From positions 192,462 to 256,461 of the forward strand of contig NZ_JANHDP010000007.1 in assembly GCF_024494695.1 (NCBI RefSeq): a DNA stretch of 64,000 nt, given 5' to 3'. This document shows positions 53,268 to 62,033 of the stretch, one piece after another. This DNA is from Natronoarchaeum rubrum (GTDB lineage Archaea > Halobacteriota > Halobacteria > Halobacteriales > Natronoarchaeaceae). Numbering within the stretch: the stretch's first letter is position 1; each line of letters starts with the position of its first letter. Position numbers and translations under genes: made by a program. A model generated the notes under the pieces. It was given only the letters and a program-made list of their open reading frames with translations. It was not told the DNA's origin and did not search any database.

Positions 53268-54383
53268 TCACTTGATACACTCCTCAATATCGGACCGGAT
53301 CGTGTCTGGGAGTTTGGTGGGTGAGTCCTTGATCTTTGAGATGCTAAGATCTCCATCGAACGCCTTCTTTGCACGCTTCACCGCATCTGATGGGTTCTTC
53401 ACAGCATCTTTCGCTTTGCCAAGGAGCCCATTATCAGAACTCGAGTCAAACTTCATGCCGGCTTCTTCAGCACACTGCTTAACTGCGCGGTCGCTTGCAT
53501 TCTTGATTTTTTGAGCATTGGTCGAGAGTCCATCGTAGCGTTCCCCGAGCTGCTGTCTGAGATCATTCTCGGTAGAGGAGTTGATCTCGACAGTGACGTT
53601 CATCTGGTTGCTCTTTCGGAGAACATACTGACTTGTGTCTGTCAATCCTTGTCGGACAAACCAGTGTACTTCGCTGAGTACGAGGGCAGCGGCCTCATCT
53701 CCGCCTATCTTCTGAATCGTCTGGAAACTCTTGGTATGCGCGACCTTTTGTCCAACCTTGAACGAGGCTTTATAGTACATCTGGTGCTGGATCAAAAGCA
53801 CCTCGACACCAAAGGCGGCCGATGCAATGTAGAACTCCTCGACGGTGTCTGGTTCCTCTTGATCGTACGCACACGCTGCTGTATGGAGATGATTGTACGA
53901 GCCCAGAATCGTAGTGTACTTTGCTACCTCGCCTGCGGTTCCAGCTGCGCTCTTGAACCTCTGTGGGTTAATATCGCTATTGAATTCCTCGTTCATGAGC
54001 GCGACTGCGTGGGTGGTCTTCATCAATTCCGCCTGTAATTCCCCCGCAGAGGCATTCGTCGAGAGGTTCGTTGTTGGGGCGGCACAGATCTCGTTTGCAA
54101 CTTGCTTCGTGATCTGGCTTCTCCGCGAATCGTTCTTTGGCAAGCGATCGAACGAAGACTGGATTGCAGACTCGAGTTTATTCACCTTCTCAGAAGAGCA
54201 GTTGCTGTATCCCTCACAGATAGCCGGTAGAGAGGTTTTTGACTCCGTTTCGTGATCAGTGAGTGTTGATGTCTTTGGATCTTCTTGTACTGGATCATGC
54301 CCGTCTGGTGGTGGAGCAGTTGTACATCCGCTAAGAATGACCAAGAGAGCGAGAGCAAGTCGGGAGTATCTCCGCTTTGCCAT
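53268..54383 (-). CDS. Exported lipoprotein, unknown function (371 aa)
   Basis: A 371-residue protein from the ATG ending at 54383. The signal peptide MAKRRYSRLALALLVILSGC ends in a lipobox with Cys20, so the protein is likely lipid-anchored outside the membrane. A Thr/Pro-rich linker follows, then a mostly helical domain with cysteines (ICEGYSNCSSEK, ANEICAAPTTN, THTAACAYDQEE in part) and a late Cys in SDIEECIK. A TATA-like TTTTTATTG lies about 25-30 bases upstream. I recognise no family. It is divergent from the HNH nuclease gene, and both lie between two copies of the palindromic repeat. Confidence 0.65.
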   Translation of the reverse strand: MAKRRYSRLALALLVILSGCTTAPPPDGHDPVQEDPKTSTLTDHETESKTSLPAICEGYSNCSSEKVNKLESAIQSSFDRLPKNDSRRSQITKQVANEICAAPTTNLSTNASAGELQAELMKTTHAVALMNEEFNSDINPQRFKSAAGTAGEVAKYTTILGSYNHLHTAACAYDQEEPDTVEEFYIASAAFGVEVLLIQHQMYYKASFKVGQKVAHTKSFQTIQKIGGDEAAALVLSEVHWFVRQGLTDTSQYVLRKSNQMNVTVEINSSTENDLRQQLGERYDGLSTNAQKIKNASDRAVKQCAEEAGMKFDSSSDNGLLGKAKDAVKNPSDAVKRAKKAFDGDLSISKIKDSPTKLPDTIRSDIEECIK

Positions 54384-54515
54384 CGATAACAAAGTGATAC
54401 GTGAATAACAATAAAAATTGTCTCTATATCGATGTTTCATCACAAATTGAATGCCACGATGATTCACTAGCCACCCATATTGAAGTTTGCTGATACAAAT
54501 CGTACTGTCCATACA

Positions 54516-55493
54516 ATGGGCGACGATCGTCGGATGACGACCGATCGGTTCTTTGGAGGCGTCGACAACCGCCTCGAAAATCTGCAAGCAACCTTTGGAT
54601 ACATTGCCAAGGCGAATCCAACGCAGTCCGACCTCTGGGCGTGGCTCAAATCGAATACGGGTGCAGAGAGCGATTCGACGATTCAGGCGTACGTGGGCTT
54701 TCTTCGCTCGATCGGTCTACTAGAACGGGATGAGGGGCAGTTCTCGCTGACGTCTCGAGGGCAAGACTACAGAACTACGAGTGATAGAGAACTACTGTTC
54801 GAGACGCTTGTCGAGCACGTCAAAGGCTTCGAGACGATTCTACAATCGGTCTCTCTTGGCCACCGCACTGACGATGCAATCCAGACACAATTACAGGAAC
54901 ACTATCCCGATTACCAGCTACCTGTCGGTGTCATCGTCCGGCATCTCGAATGGCTAGAGGTAGTCGGTGCCATAGAGCAACACGGTGACCACCACGTATT
55001 GACCGCATTTGGGCAGGACGTCGTTGATGAATACAAGGAAGGAGAATGGGTCAGCGACACGGCTACGCAGACGATCGAACGTTCAGCTGAGAGTGAGCAG
55101 GATGGAGCGGACCTTTCTTCGCTCCGTGAGCGAGCCGAGCGATCTGCGAGCACCTCCGTCTCGACGTCGGTCAATGTGCGGGAAGTAACCGAGTACGACC
55201 GATCCGACGACGTTCGTGCGTACGTGCTGGAGCGTGCTGATGGCGAGTGTGAAGGCTGTGGGGAGCCAGCGCCATTCGTGAATCGTGACGGCGATCCGTA
55301 TCTCCATGCTCATCACGTCCTCGAGCTTTCTGCGGGAGGGCCTGATTCACCGGAGACAGTAATTGCGTTGTGTCCTAACTGCCACTACCGGGTTCACCAC
55401 GGGCGGGATGGTGAGGCGTACAATCGGGAGTTAGTGTACAGGCTCTCGTCGATCGAGGATGTTCCGGGGGACGAGATCGTGTCTGTGGAGTAG
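54516..55493 (+). CDS. HNH endonuclease with N-terminal winged-helix domains
   Basis: A 325-residue protein from the ATG at 54516. Residues about 1-185 look like two winged-helix DNA-binding modules (TQSDLWAWLKSNTGAES, then AIQTQLQEHYPDYQLPVGVI). A Ser-rich linker leads to a C-terminal HNH nuclease with Cys-x-x-Cys (GECEGCGEPAPF), HAHHVLELSAGG and ALCPNCHYRVHHG. This is the McrA-like HNH fold, which binds one zinc and one catalytic metal. All metal ligands are present. A defence or mobile-element role is likely. A second in-frame ATG six codons on is possible. Confidence 0.82.
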   Translation: MGDDRRMTTDRFFGGVDNRLENLQATFGYIAKANPTQSDLWAWLKSNTGAESDSTIQAYVGFLRSIGLLERDEGQFSLTSRGQDYRTTSDRELLFETLVEHVKGFETILQSVSLGHRTDDAIQTQLQEHYPDYQLPVGVIVRHLEWLEVVGAIEQHGDHHVLTAFGQDVVDEYKEGEWVSDTATQTIERSAESEQDGADLSSLRERAERSASTSVSTSVNVREVTEYDRSDDVRAYVLERADGECEGCGEPAPFVNRDGDPYLHAHHVLELSAGGPDSPETVIALCPNCHYRVHHGRDGEAYNRELVYRLSSIEDVPGDEIVSVE

Positions 55494-55522
55494 TTGGTAG
55501 TCGTGGCTACTTCTGACAGCTC

Positions 55523-55624
55523 AAAAGCCCCTGGCGCGATCGACCGCTCCGGGGCTCGCTGTGCGCCTCGCTTCGCTTCGGTGCTTACGTCGCCCAGGAA
55601 GGATCGATCGCGCCAGCCCCTTTT
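55523..55624. repeat. Palindromic accessory-region repeat, short copy (102 bp)
   Basis: The ends are AAAAGCCCCTGGCGCGATCGA and, inverted, TCGATCGCGCCAGCCCCTTTT. The inner part CTCCGGGGCTCGCTGTGCGC...GTGCTTACGTCGCCCAGG is shared with the copy at 52990-53150, and the outer 20 bases to the right are also similar. It begins 30 bases after the HNH gene stop. No coding capacity of its own is apparent. Confidence 0.75.
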
Positions 55625-55873
55625 AGTCCCACCCCGCTGGTTGTGGCGACTGGTATAGCACGCCCCGCCCCGCTCGCCGCGGTCGCCCGACGCAACGCTC
55701 GCGACCGACCATTCCGGGTGCGCCGAGCACGCTCGTCGTACCGGGCGTATGGCTTCGACGCCAGCATTAAGCGCGCTTTCGGTCCTCGCACGCTCGGACC
55801 GGAAACCGGCTTAAAGCTGGACGCTCGCGTCGGGCGCCGCTGGCGCGCGGTTCTGGGTGGGTAGGTCTCGATA

Positions 55874-55925
55874 GCGCGCGCTGCTCGCGCCCAAGGGCGC
55901 TCGCGAAGGCGCGAGCAGCGCGCGC
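55874..55925. repeat. Perfect 18-bp inverted repeat in a GC-rich gap
   Basis: GCGCGCGCTGCTCGCGCC (55874-55891) and GGCGCGAGCAGCGCGCGC (55908-55925) are exact reverse complements with a 16-base loop. It lies in the gene-free, very GC-rich stretch 55640-55990, 90 bases before the RPA-like gene. It could be a cruciform or protein-binding site or a transcript hairpin. Confidence 0.75.
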
Positions 55926-56015
55926 GGATGTGTCGTCGACGATGAGAGCCACGGCTGGAGAGTTGTGGTCGTTGGAAGAAGACGCTGAGTGGGCGCCTTC
56001 GGTGCTAGAACACCA

Positions 56016-56897
56016 ATGAGTACTAACTACAGTACGGTAGATGAAGCTTCGGTTGACGAACAGACGGACGAGTACCAGACGACGGTGGACGAGTGGGCGA
56101 GTGAGGCGGCGGCCAAGTGGGTGGTCGAAGAAGAGGTGGAGCTACGAGCAAGCGTCGAGCAGAACATTCAAGGAAAAGTTGATTACGCGGATGATCTGGA
56201 AATCGAAGGGCGGCTGTTCGGGCAGACGCTGGCAGCCCAGGAGCGACTGGAAGCGAGAGAGTGGGAGATCGAGCAGACGCACGAACGGTGGGATCGAGGG
56301 CAGCGTTCGAGGCGGGAAGAGCAGGCGCGCATTGTAGTGAGTGAAGGAAGCGAGCGACGACGTCGGGAGTTCGAGCGGCGTGCGGCGAGCGTAGATCCCC
56401 GGTGTGATCCGGATGTCCCTGATCCCAGAGCGCGACTGAGCACGGAGGAGTTAGCGATGGTGAACAAGCAGGCGGGACGATTGGAGGCGAAGCTGGATGG
56501 ATGGTCGAGAGCGGCGATCAGTCGGCGGCTGGCCGAGCGCGTCGTCGATGGCTGTGGCGTTCTGGGCGCGGTCGTGGGCGTGTTCGAGGAGTTAGAGCAG
56601 GCGGCCGGGACGGTGATTCCGATTGCAGCGGTGGAGGAGGTCAATCGAAAGGAAGTGAGTATTGAAGGACGTGTGAAGGTCCTCTGGGAGCCGTCTCATT
56701 CTGCCATTGCGCAAGTTGGGTTACTTGAGGATGATTCGGGTGTCTGTAAATTCACGGTGTGGAAGGCTAGCGAACAGACATGGATGTCTGAAGGAGCGCG
56801 CGTCCGAATTCGCGATGCAGCCAAGAGTTGGTACGAAGGACGTGTCTCGTTAGCGCTGACTCGACAAAGTGAGGTCTACTTCCCAGATCGGCAGTAG
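56016..56897 (+). CDS. RPA-like OB-fold DNA-binding protein
   Basis: A 293-residue protein from the ATG at 56016 (MSTNYSTVDEASVDEQTDEY). The N-terminal 200 residues are highly charged helix with coiled-coil character (SEGSERRRREFERRAASVD). The C-terminal 90 residues form an OB-fold (RKEVSIEGRVKVLWEPSHSA, then VGLLEDDSGVCKFTVWK, then GARVRIRDAAKSWYEGRVSL) like that of single-strand-binding RPA proteins. Such hybrids are common on haloarchaeal plasmids and may protect single-stranded DNA. Binding is inference from the fold. It lies just past a GC-rich palindrome. Confidence 0.75.
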   Translation: MSTNYSTVDEASVDEQTDEYQTTVDEWASEAAAKWVVEEEVELRASVEQNIQGKVDYADDLEIEGRLFGQTLAAQERLEAREWEIEQTHERWDRGQRSRREEQARIVVSEGSERRRREFERRAASVDPRCDPDVPDPRARLSTEELAMVNKQAGRLEAKLDGWSRAAISRRLAERVVDGCGVLGAVVGVFEELEQAAGTVIPIAAVEEVNRKEVSIEGRVKVLWEPSHSAIAQVGLLEDDSGVCKFTVWKASEQTWMSEGARVRIRDAAKSWYEGRVSLALTRQSEVYFPDRQ

Positions 56898-57048
56898 CGA
56901 GGGTCAGTTCCTCTATTTTTGGAAGCATCCAGTAGAATAGGGTAAGACGGTTACAGCCTCCAACACGAAGGTAGCTGACAAACTTGACGACTACTTTGAG
57001 TGCCGATTGGCAGTGTTCCGGAGACACTCTCAACTCCGAACGAGACTC

Positions 57049-57513
57049 TCACTGTAATCGATCAGCTAGTTGATCGAGAATCGTCCACAGAAGCCGAGAG
57101 GGCGTCTCTACTGAGAAAGAAACTGACTCGTAGTCGTCGCCAGGGCCACTCCGCTCTTGGAAGTGAGCTTTTCCGTCGACGTGAGGATTTGGCTCGCGAT
57201 GGAATCCACAGTCGTATCCGGTGCTCTCGCTGTAGTGAACGGCGAACTCTGAATCCTCCGGAGCTGGCCACCAAGCAACCCTGAGCGTTGCACGCTCAGC
57301 GTCGCGTCCGAACGCCGATGGATTGATATCCGCACGAAGTTCCCGGAACTTCCTATCAGGGATGCCCTGTACGTCTTCGATCGCAGGATGTCGCATTAAC
57401 TGCTGTCGTAACTCCCGGAGGATTCGGTGGCGTTCTTGACCGAGATACCGAGACGAATCGCGGCCACCGTCCGTGATGGATGGCGGTTGCAGTTCGTTCG
57501 CTCGAGTTCTCAT
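57049..57513 (-). CDS. Hypothetical protein paired with winged-helix gene (possible toxin, TumE-like)
   Basis: A 154-residue protein from the ATG ending at 57513, which overlaps the stop of the upstream winged-helix gene (ATGA). The middle reads RYLGQERHRILRELRQQLMR and the end contains STGYDCGFHREPNPHVDGKA, a His-rich segment that resembles the conserved C-terminal motif of TumE/DUF6516 toxins in spacing. I judge this only a weak match. The coupled DNA-binding neighbour fits an antitoxin-like role. Neither toxicity nor an enzymatic activity can be read from the sequence. Confidence 0.5.
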   Translation of the reverse strand: MRTRANELQPPSITDGGRDSSRYLGQERHRILRELRQQLMRHPAIEDVQGIPDRKFRELRADINPSAFGRDAERATLRVAWWPAPEDSEFAVHYSESTGYDCGFHREPNPHVDGKAHFQERSGPGDDYESVSFSVETPSRLLWTILDQLADRLQ

Positions 57514-58046
57514 GCTGGTGCAGGGTGATTCGTAAACTCGCCATACCGTTCTAACGCGTCTTCGATGAGCGACAAGCGGTAGCGAGTGTGCTCCCAATCA
57601 CTTGCAACGTGTCGTCGCTCTCGGGAGTCTTCGGCTGAGAATGAGTCTTTAGCCGTCTGTTTCCGGACCTGCTCGGGGCTACTGGCATCGAATTCAGCCT
57701 GCCAATTCTCGATGTCCGATTTCAGTTCCGTGGCGAGTGCTGCGAGGCTATCCTGATCGTGTTCCTCGAGGAGTGCTCGAACCTCTCGAGTACGGACGTA
57801 TACTGGGTCTGGGAAGTACGTCGTTGCTCCCCCTTCGGCGTCTGCTGTCAACACGTTCAATTCTACGAGCCGCTGGAGGTGACGCCGTGCGGTGTTCTCC
57901 GCGACGAGCGCCTCATCGGCGATCCACGATGCAGGACGGGGCTCAGCTACTGTGAGTGCAACACTCTGGACTCTGTCGAAGCTGCTGGTGTGTTCTTTCC
58001 AGGCCTCATCTCCAGGTGTTTCTGTTGTTTCGTCGTCCGTTTCCAT
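57510..58046 (-). CDS. Winged-helix regulator (DUF7342-like), possible antitoxin
   Basis: About 178 residues starting METDDETTETPGDEAWKEHT. A winged-helix domain at about residues 25-85 contains SSFDRVQSVALTVAEPRPAS, then DEALVAENTARRHLQRLVEL, then NVLTADAEGGATTYFPDPVY. A charged helical C-terminal region follows. The pattern is that of haloarchaeal DUF7342 proteins. The ATG ending at 58046 was chosen because an AT-rich ATAATTGTA box lies about 28 bases upstream, giving a leaderless transcript; an ATG 6 bases further out is possible. Coupled to the next gene. Confidence 0.65.
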   Translation of the reverse strand: METDDETTETPGDEAWKEHTSSFDRVQSVALTVAEPRPASWIADEALVAENTARRHLQRLVELNVLTADAEGGATTYFPDPVYVRTREVRALLEEHDQDSLAALATELKSDIENWQAEFDASSPEQVRKQTAKDSFSAEDSRERRHVASDWEHTRYRLSLIEDALERYGEFTNHPAPA

Positions 58047-58365
58047 ACCCATCCTACTTGATTGAGACGTATAATTGTATCTCTGACTCTAATTATTGAC
58101 TCACTCAGAGTAGATAGGGCCATAACCGTCGGCAGTCCGTGATCGACCCGCCGATTAGTGATATAGTGGAAACCTTTCTATTCCCGGCTGCACCAGTCAT
58201 CATTGTGAATTGATGATGGGATCAAATTCTGTTATGAGCTATTCTCTAAGCGCTCGAATCAACTTTCACCAGAACCACAGCCCTCGACCACACGTCACGA
58301 GCGACGCTCGTAGCATTCCGGTAATTTTGTCCCAGTTAGAAGTCTTGTTTCGTGATCTCTAAGCG
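58047..58365. other. Intergenic region with divergent promoters, no gene
   Basis: This 319-base gap lies between the winged-helix gene (minus strand) and the DUF4209-like gene (plus strand). It contains an AT-rich box near 58070-58078 for the minus gene. No clear box was found immediately before 58366. No open frame of interest or repeat was seen. Confidence 0.45.
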
Positions 58366-60046
58366 ATGCTCGTCGATAATTTCCAACAGGCAACGAGCGA
58401 TCCCGAACGAGAATATCACCTTGCGTCTCGACTAGACCGAACTATTTCTCTCATCCGCGATGACCCAGAGGAGGCCATCGACGAGATCGCTGACGAGGTT
58501 GACGAGGCGAACACGGCGGGTATTGACCATCCGATATTCACTGCAATTGAATGTTTGGAAGAATGGTACCTGCAAACTTCCATCATACAGAACAGCTCAG
58601 AACGCGATTTCAACCTACTCGCTACTGCACTCTCGAAGCTCGAAGAGGTATTCGAGGATGCAAGAAGACGAAGGTGGGACGATGTTTCGATCGTGGCAGT
58701 AAAACATCGTCTTCAGGAGATGCTAGAACTCGGTGGCTGGGACTCCGAATTAGAGCAAGAAATCCAACGAGGGGTCGAACTACTTGTCGATGAGGGGCTT
58801 CTAACTACTGCGACCCGGAGTCTTGTATTCGACCTCCTCGACGAAATTCAGAATGTAAGCGGCCCGTCTGAGCGAGACGTTGTCATCGATCTTTACACGG
58901 AGTGCGTAGACTGGGCGGAATCGTTCCAGAAATCTGGCGACTTACAGGCGGAGCGGGACGTATTGAGGCGGGCAATCAACCTTCGAGAACGCATCGGCGG
59001 TGATCCTCACTCTGAGGAGCAACGACTCATCGAATCCTACGAGGAGGACGTTGAGCGTTCAGACGCTCACTCCCGTAATGCGGCAATCCTCCAGAGCGGA
59101 TTTCGAGAATGCCGTGAGTTTCTCTCTAAGGAACAGCGAGACGAGTGGTTACGACAGCTTCGAGTAGAGAATAGAAAGGGCCGAGAGAATATGGGGCCTG
59201 TCCCAACAGGAGCAACTCCTCAAGATATTCAGCTGGACGCAGATCGTCTTGTTCTTCTCTACCGGAGTCTCCACATGACTCCTTCGAGAGAGAAGACTTT
59301 CGAGCTGTTCCTCCAATTCGACGAGTTGTTGACCGACTACAAAGAGGCCGTTGAGGACGAAGTCCAGCAACTAAATACGAATCCTCTTCCAGTATTGCTC
59401 TCTCAGAGCTTCGAGAACTCCAAGGGTGATATTGTCCACCACAATCCTGGGCTGTTCGATGTCATGGAGGTGTTTGGTGAAGGAAATCACGCGTCTCCAT
59501 CCAGTCCATTGACTCCGAGGATTGGACACCAAAACCTTCCAGCGAAGAACGAAGAAAATGAATGCGGTCGTAGGGCGAGTCCTCCGCCGGCTAATCGAAC
59601 GAGGAGATATTCGAGAGTCTGATTTCTACCGAGTGTTAGATCGGATTGAGTACCTCGATCTCCATCGAGAGGCGTTCTTGACTGACGCCATCATCTCCTT
59701 CTTCGAAGAGGATTATACGAAGGCACTACACGTGGGTATGCCTCAATTTGAGGCTGTCCTCGAAGACTTACTGGAAATCAAGGGAGAGCGCGTGAACAAA
59801 AGCAAGAACGACGGAACTGTAGAACCAGCGACGCTCGGTGGCCTCTTCGGAATTATTCGGGAAGAGGTCAACGATGACCTCGGAGCATATCTTGAGTACC
59901 AGTACACCGACTCAGGGGGTCTGAACCTCCGAAACCTACTCGCTCATGGCCAATACCCCTACGGAGCGACCTCATTCGAGTATTCTGCAGTTCTACTCTT
60001 CGACATCCTTCGCACTCTTCTCCGCATCGAGAACCATTACCCGTAG
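58366..60046 (+). pseudogene. DUF4209-like gene broken by a frameshift near 59.5 kb
   Basis: The first frame (58366-59622) starts MLVDNFQQATSDPEREYHLA and is protein-like through HHNPGLFDVMEVFGEG. The second (open from 59513 to 60046) continues RVLRRLIERGDIRESDFYRV, then HVGMPQFEAVLEDLLEIKGE and SGGLNLRNLLAHGQYP. Together they give about 560 residues, the size of DUF4209 proteins, whose C-terminal signature LRNLLAHG is present. One extra base (or two missing) near 59513-59540 separates the frames; this could be real decay or a sequence error. DUF4209 proteins occur in defence islands; function is unknown. Confidence 0.65.
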
Positions 60047-60165
60047 ACAGTGGACTCGGCCTCGATTGACCTCTCAGCCAGGTCGAAATGAGTAGGATTA
60101 ACGACATATGTGTGTCATATGCTGGTGCTGGTGTTTAACAGGGTTGGTACTAAAACGAGTGTCAA

Positions 60166-60867
60166 ATGAGTGCCGGCAACGACCAGCTTCGAAATGAGTT
60201 GGAGCGAAAATTCGAACCGCCTATCGACGTGTTACTAGATCCGTCGCTTCTCGTCGCCAGTCGGTCTCTCGACAGATTGACTGACTCTAACGTCTTCTCT
60301 TTGCAGACTCAGGCCACACTGGGGGGCACGCCGACTCAACCTCGGCTTGGCGAACTCTACGTGCCTGCAGCGTTCTACAGATTGCTCACGGACGAAACGG
60401 AGCCGACTGTCCAGAAGTCGAACTTGTGGGACTTCTACCGTGGACAGGCTGAACCAGCTTTTCCTGAGGATGTCGGCGAACTACTTGATCAGAACGGCGT
60501 GGAGGGCTTCTCTGGTAAAGTACATGCCGACTTGCAGTGGGGGAACGCGATCAACGACCCTGACCGGCGTGAGAGATTGTTGATGACCCTCCAAGAGGAG
60601 CTCTCGTTTCTCACGAATGGTGGCGTTCTTCTTTCGAGGTCGCCGGCGGCTCTCACCGCTCTACGGGATGCTGGTCTACCAACCGTCGATGTCGGTAAGG
60701 CAGAATTGGCCCCCGAACTGCGAGAGACGTTGACTGGTATTGGCTACAGAACCCCGGCTGACGTCTGTTCGTTCGCTGTTTCCTCAGCTCAATCGACGGT
60801 CGACGCGCTCACGGAGAACATACTCAGAACCACTCCAGATACCATTCTGTACCAGATGGGCGACTGA
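60166..60867 (+). CDS. Hypothetical protein (233 aa), convergent with SNF2 module
   Basis: A 233-residue protein starting MSAGNDQLRNELERKFEPPI. It has alpha/beta alternation beginning with DVLLDPSLLVASRSLDRLTD, a pattern reminiscent of PIN-like nuclease folds, then TNGGVLLSRSPAALTALRDA and a late helical part. The acidic residues that would form a PIN active site are not clearly placed, so this is only a resemblance. Its stop lies 5 bases from the stop of the zinc/coiled-coil gene on the other strand, suggesting a compact three-gene module. No family recognised. Confidence 0.6.
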   Translation: MSAGNDQLRNELERKFEPPIDVLLDPSLLVASRSLDRLTDSNVFSLQTQATLGGTPTQPRLGELYVPAAFYRLLTDETEPTVQKSNLWDFYRGQAEPAFPEDVGELLDQNGVEGFSGKVHADLQWGNAINDPDRRERLLMTLQEELSFLTNGGVLLSRSPAALTALRDAGLPTVDVGKAELAPELRETLTGIGYRTPADVCSFAVSSAQSTVDALTENILRTTPDTILYQMGD

Positions 60868-60872
60868 CGTCC

Positions 60873-62033
60873 TCAGTTCCCACAACAGGTGTCACCGATA
60901 ACGCGATTCCTCTCAAGAGCAAGCGGGTTCTCCCCCGTCAGTTGCCGCCCACAGCGATCACAACTCGGCTCTTCCATCACGCCCGCTCCAATGGCGTACG
61001 AGTACGATTTCTCGACAGTCGCATCACCCGCGCTGAGTTCGAGGACGAGATCGCCTCGCTCGTACGAAACCGACGTTGCTGTTACCGGCCGCATTCGGAC
61101 GGTCAGGTCATGTCGTTCTCGAACTTCTCTCCGTTTCTCTGGGAAGTTCCTCTCTATCTGTTCCGTGAGATCATCGAGTTCGGCTCGTCGGTCATCGAGT
61201 TCCGACTGGAGTTCCTTTCGCTTCCGGAGTGCTTCGACACGCTCTGCTTGTTCCGTGGCGGCGTCGATTGCTTCGGTCTCGTCTTCGATTCGGTCGTTTA
61301 GGCGACTGATCTCTTCGTCTATCTCCTCCCGTCGCTGTTGTACGAACTGCCGATACTCGTCTAGCTCCACCTCTGCAGCACGCGTCGCACGTTCCCGTGT
61401 GTCTCGAACCATCGGGGAAATCTCTCGTTCCAGAACTTCGTTGGCAGTCTCGATTGCGTCACCCAACGTCTGCTCATCGAATTGCCTCCCCTCAGAGGGG
61501 TTTCGCTGGCCGTCTTCAGCCAAATCCAAGTACGTCTCCGCGAGTCGAGGCCGTTCCTCGTGATCGTTGAGGTCGACCGCTACTGCGTGCAGTTCCTCTG
61601 TCTGGTACTCGCTGACGGTTTCGATGCCGACGTGAAAGAGCGCACAGAGCGCCCGCCTATCATAGTACGGAGTGAATGATCGATCCACGACTTCGACTGT
61701 TCCGCCAGTGATCCACGGGGGCAGTTGCAACTCGAACTGGTCTTGTGTCAGTGAGAGCGACCCGAGGGGTGTTCTGTCAGCCGATTCGTCGAGCATTCGC
61801 TCTACGAATGGCGCTTCCGGTGAAATGGCGATAGCTCCCTCGTTGACCTCGTCCGGATCGCTTACGATCTCCAGTACGTCGCCATCCAATTCCAGAGCGG
61901 TGTCAGCGTCGGCGGGAAGCGTGACTGTCCACCGACGTCCTTGCTTTTCGATTTCGGCCCCCAGCGACCGCAAGTACGCCTCAGTAAAACGCTCGACTAC
62001 CCGCTCGGTGACTGGGAGGGCTGCGTCAGTCAT
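60873..62033 (-). CDS. Coiled-coil protein with C-terminal zinc site, coupled to SNF2 helicase
   Basis: About 386 residues from the ATG ending at 62033, which overlaps the helicase stop by 8 bases. Residues 1-170 form a mixed domain (MTDAALPVTERVVERFTEAY, then TVEVVDRSFTPYYDRRALCA). Residues about 205-320 are a long coiled coil (RREEIDEEISRLNDRIEDET). The C-terminus holds four cysteines in CDRCGRQLTG and VIGDTCCGN, a likely zinc ribbon. The strict coupling implies it is a partner of the helicase, perhaps a scaffold or substrate reader. I recognise no named family. Confidence 0.7.
   Translation of the reverse strand: MTDAALPVTERVVERFTEAYLRSLGAEIEKQGRRWTVTLPADADTALELDGDVLEIVSDPDEVNEGAIAISPEAPFVERMLDESADRTPLGSLSLTQDQFELQLPPWITGGTVEVVDRSFTPYYDRRALCALFHVGIETVSEYQTEELHAVAVDLNDHEERPRLAETYLDLAEDGQRNPSEGRQFDEQTLGDAIETANEVLEREISPMVRDTRERATRAAEVELDEYRQFVQQRREEIDEEISRLNDRIEDETEAIDAATEQAERVEALRKRKELQSELDDRRAELDDLTEQIERNFPEKRREVRERHDLTVRMRPVTATSVSYERGDLVLELSAGDATVEKSYSYAIGAGVMEEPSCDRCGRQLTGENPLALERNRVIGDTCCGN

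Noticed and set aside
55585..55952. Minus-strand frames in the GC-rich gap after the HNH gene
   Set aside because: They are Arg/Ala-rich, read through the repeat and hairpin, and have no promoter or domain.
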